In this document: in pieces, positions 63,579 through 64,000 of the stretch
Layout: each line of letters opens with the position of its first letter
Numbering within the stretch: the first letter of the stretch is position 1
Program-made: the position numbers and the translations under genes
The notes under the pieces: generated by a model
Told to the model about the DNA's origin: nothing
The model's input: the letters and a program-made list of their open reading frames with translations, nothing else
The model's database searches: none
Assembly (NCBI RefSeq): GCF_010614805.1
Contig: NZ_JAAFZC010000001.1
Coordinates: 62,001 to 126,000 of the forward strand
DNA length: 64,000 bases
Reading direction: 5' to 3'
DNA from: Pseudooceanicola aestuarii
GTDB lineage: Bacteria; Pseudomonadota; Alphaproteobacteria; Rhodobacterales; Rhodobacteraceae

Positions 63579-64000
63579 CTATCTGATTCTCAACGTTGAA
63601 TCCTGCAGCTCGGCGCGGATCCGCAGCTGCGCCGCCGCCAGGATCGCCACTGGCACCCGGAACGGTGAACAAGACACGTAATCGAACCCGGCGTCCCGGC
63701 AGAAGGCGATTGATTCGGGGTTGCCGCCGTGTTCCCCGCACACCGAAAGCACAAGATCCTTTCGCGCGGCACGCCCCCGGCTGGCCCCGATTTGCAGCAA
63801 TTCGCCCACACCATCCGTGTCCAGCATGTGGAAGGGATCCTCGGGGAAAACCCCCTGCTGCACATAGGTGGACATGAACCGGCCGGCATCATCGCGCGAC
63901 AGCCCGTAGGTCATCTGGGTCAGGTCATTGGTTCCGAACGACATGAAGGCCGCATGGGGCGCGATTTCCCCCGCGCGCAGCGCGGCACGCGGCGTTTCGA
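63579..64000 (-). CDS. ppdK: Pyruvate, phosphate dikinase, C-terminal end (partial)
   Basis: The frame is open to the window edge, so only the last 140 residues are seen. They are the end of the PEP-binding TIM barrel: [20 protein letters not shown], then [25 protein letters not shown] with the catalytic Cys, and [20 protein letters not shown]. PpdK interconverts pyruvate and PEP with ATP and phosphate. The motif VCGEHGGNP and SPFRVP distinguish it from PEP synthase and the PTS enzyme I. The start and most of the gene lie beyond 64000. Confidence 0.95.
   Translation of the reverse strand, partial: ETPRAALRAGEIAPHAAFMSFGTNDLTQMTYGLSRDDAGRFMSTYVQQGVFPEDPFHMLDTDGVGELLQIGASRGRAARKDLVLSVCGEHGGNPESIAFCRDAGFDYVSCSPFRVPVAILAAAQLRIRAELQDSTLRIR

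Overview
The window is chromosomal DNA from a high-GC alphaproteobacterium, almost certainly Rhodobacterales (Rhodobacteraceae). This is inferred from gene content and order, not from a marker search. Indicators are the block accB-accC-aat-DUF2155-mlaD-NDUFA12, the divergent pairs bolA/J-domain and yqeY/carA, the GapR-type DUF2312 protein, an aa3 oxidase subunit I next to a class I cytochrome c, and two Lrp paralogues divergent from ilvC. Genes are densely packed. I see no insertion sequence, integrase, prophage or cas gene. One tRNA (Leu, GAG) lies at 45861-45946.

Layout: 1-7.9 kb holds a truncated unknown gene, gatB, a thioesterase, a DUF4177 protein, bolA, a J-domain protein, a Tat-exported MsrB, a fasciclin protein and an inositol monophosphatase. 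At 8.2-10.5 kb, on the minus strand, is a sulfur cassette: persulfide-dioxygenase-like MBL enzyme, two half-size YeeE/YedE membrane proteins and a DUF442 sulfurtransferase. From 10.8 to 17.2 kb come small proteins, GapR, an AsnC regulator divergent from an ornithine/lysine decarboxylase, and a lone CoxL-type molybdenum hydroxylase overlapping a DUF2235 hydrolase. metF and metR are divergent at 18.0-19.9 kb.

The most striking region is 19.9-32.8 kb. It holds a sodium/solute-symporter histidine kinase (CbrA/CrbS type), a small membrane protein and a receiver-only response regulator, all overlapping, then an XRE regulator of the RamB/ScfR type. Divergent from that regulator are a Tat-exported substrate-binding protein, two permeases, two ATPases and acetyl-CoA synthetase. 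I read it as one sensing, uptake and activation locus for a short-chain carboxylate. That reading is inference.

33-44 kb is mostly housekeeping: accBC, aat, mlaD, complex I accessory subunit, ridA, clpX, clpP, an acyl-CoA dehydrogenase, a DUF1045 phosphoesterase, a hydrolase and tesB. 44.9-54 kb holds a metallophosphatase, the tRNA, a peptidoglycan-binding exported protein, lipB, a cytochrome c, a tandem array of hairpin repeats, ctaD, yqeY and carA. 54-64 kb holds a cellulose-synthase-like glycosyltransferase, a GntR regulator, a HAD phosphatase, a UbiH-type hydroxylase, the Lrp pair, ilvC, folP, a C-terminally extended folB, a SleB-type hydrolase and the 3' end of ppdK.
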